In this document: one piece after another, positions 63,132 through 64,000 of the stretch
Numbering within the stretch: position 1 is the first letter of the stretch
Layout: each line of letters starts with the position of its first letter
Assembly: GCF_947179515.1 (NCBI RefSeq)
Contig: NC_067473.1
Coordinates: 101,087,782 to 101,151,781 of the forward strand
From: Apodemus sylvaticus
Lineage: Eukaryota; Chordata; Mammalia; Rodentia; Muridae
DNA: 64,000 nucleotides
Reading direction: 5' to 3'
Translations under genes and position numbers: made by a program
The notes under the pieces: model-generated
The model's input: only the letters and a program-made list of their open reading frames with translations
Database searches by the model: none
Told to the model about the DNA's origin: nothing

Positions 63132-63597
63132 GTAATATTTTTTCAATGACTTCAAAATGTAGCCAAAGAAATGAGAACAAACCTCAGGGTTTTGGCGCCT
63201 CACTCTTTAACCACTAGTTCTGGGATAATGTAAAAAGTTTAGAGCTGATGTGAATCTAGTCCCTTTCCCGGACATAGGGTCTGGAGAGGGATGGAGACTG
63301 CCAGGGGAGGGGGAGGGCGGGGGCAGACCCGAACACAATGTGTAGCCCTCTACTCTCTCCCACTGGCCACAATGCAGTCACTTACCCAACCTAACAGTCA
63401 GAAAGGGCACAAACTACGATCTGTCTAGGCTCCTAAGAATGGCATGGTGGACCCTCTCCCACATCACTTCATTGATGTCACAGAACCCAAGAGAAGTTCT
63501 GAGTTTGGGAGCACAACACTTTAAAAACCCAGAGTGGAGTGCCAGGCTGTAAACCAAGGATTTGCTCAGAGTCTTGTGAACTAGATGCACTGGCTGG
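63132..63597. other. No recognised element
   Basis: About 470 bp; G-runs at 63301-63324 (ggggagggggagggcggggg). Confidence 0.4.
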
Positions 63598-63866
63598 GAC
63601 AAAGGGACCAACAAGACAAATAAAGGAAGAAGAGATTTGTTGTGGCCCACAGCTTGAAGGTCCAGTCCATTGCAGCGGATCTCATCTCGTGCACCACCAG
63701 GAAGCAGGGAGGTGAACGATGGAGCTCAGCTCACTCTCCTCTCTTTATTCAGCCTCAGACCCCAGCCCCAAGGTTCTTGGAGAGAGCCTTGCTGTGTCAA
63801 TTAACCTAATCTAGCACCCTGCCCCCAACACACATACTCAGAGTCTCTTAGGTGATTTAGAACTTG
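63598..63866 (-). mobile_element. RMER-type repeat fragment, reverse
   Basis: 'gaagagatttgttgtggcccacagcttgaaggtccagtccattg' and 'gtgcaccaccaggaagcaggg' resemble the family's reverse start; the rest is diverged. Confidence 0.45.
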
Positions 63867-64000
63867 TCGAATTGACAATGTTAACTTCTTTGGGCTGTGT
63901 GCAGTCAGGCACTTGCCTTCTTCAACCAAAAAGGAAGATGTGATGTTTATCCTCTGAAATGAACAGACTGGCTGTGCACTTGGAAGCACTTGGTCTGTCT

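Overview
This is a stretch of murine rodent nuclear DNA with one recognisable gene at its left edge and about 62 kb of intergenic sequence built mostly from transposable elements. The rodent call rests on dense B1, B2/B3, ID/B4 and RSINE1 SINEs and on an L1 whose proteins are clearly of mouse/rat type. The B1 copies look Mus-like. The L1 5' monomer and the long, repeat-rich L1 ORF1 do not match the Mus musculus A, F, Tf or Gf types as I remember them. A murine relative of Mus, such as Apodemus, Mastomys or another murine genus, is therefore as likely as the house mouse; this is inference.

Left edge (1-1250): a CpG island carries coding exon 1 of Rmnd5a on the minus strand. RMND5A is a RING-type subunit of the CTLH/GID E3 ubiquitin ligase. 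Transcription leaves the window on the left, so everything to the right is upstream of the gene. Four CCAAT boxes in one orientation lie about 700 bp upstream of its ATG. In mouse the order is Cd8a - Rmnd5a - Rnf103, so the rest of the window is probably the Rmnd5a-Rnf103 interval. No Rnf103 exon was found.

1.3-13.2 kb: old repeats (MIR, a hAT relic, SINEs, rodent repeats with a large CTGCCTCT expansion inside one), then a nearly complete 6-kb L1 on the minus strand at 7161-13169. It has two 5' promoter monomers of about 197 bp, an intact 402-codon ORF1 and an ORF2 broken by several lesions. 13.9-15.4 kb is a long Lx-type L1 3' UTR on the plus strand.

15-31 kb: SINEs, microsatellites, a 4 x 42-bp minisatellite, old L1 and Tigger relics, and an imperfect inverted repeat. 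31-33 kb is the largest repeat-poor block. It has an RFX-type X-box and, on the minus strand, two short segments bounded by good splice sites; I could not assign them to a gene.

33-46 kb: more nested SINEs and an unidentified retrocopy-like block at 35.5-36.2 kb. 46.2-47.9 kb is an 846-bp, nearly identical tandem duplication holding three B1s per unit. 48-64 kb: possible LTR sequence, a G-run block at 55.3 kb, a shattered old L1 with a 500-bp AT-rich block, and hAT (URR1) relics.

There is no operon, CRISPR array, tRNA or rRNA gene, and nothing that works as a multi-gene system. I did not find a convincing undescribed system. The best leads are the tandem duplication, the lineage-specific L1, and the 31-33 kb block. 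Repeat family names come from recognising consensus features by eye. The name used here for the recurrent 'gtcaacttgacac' family (RMER-type) is the least certain.
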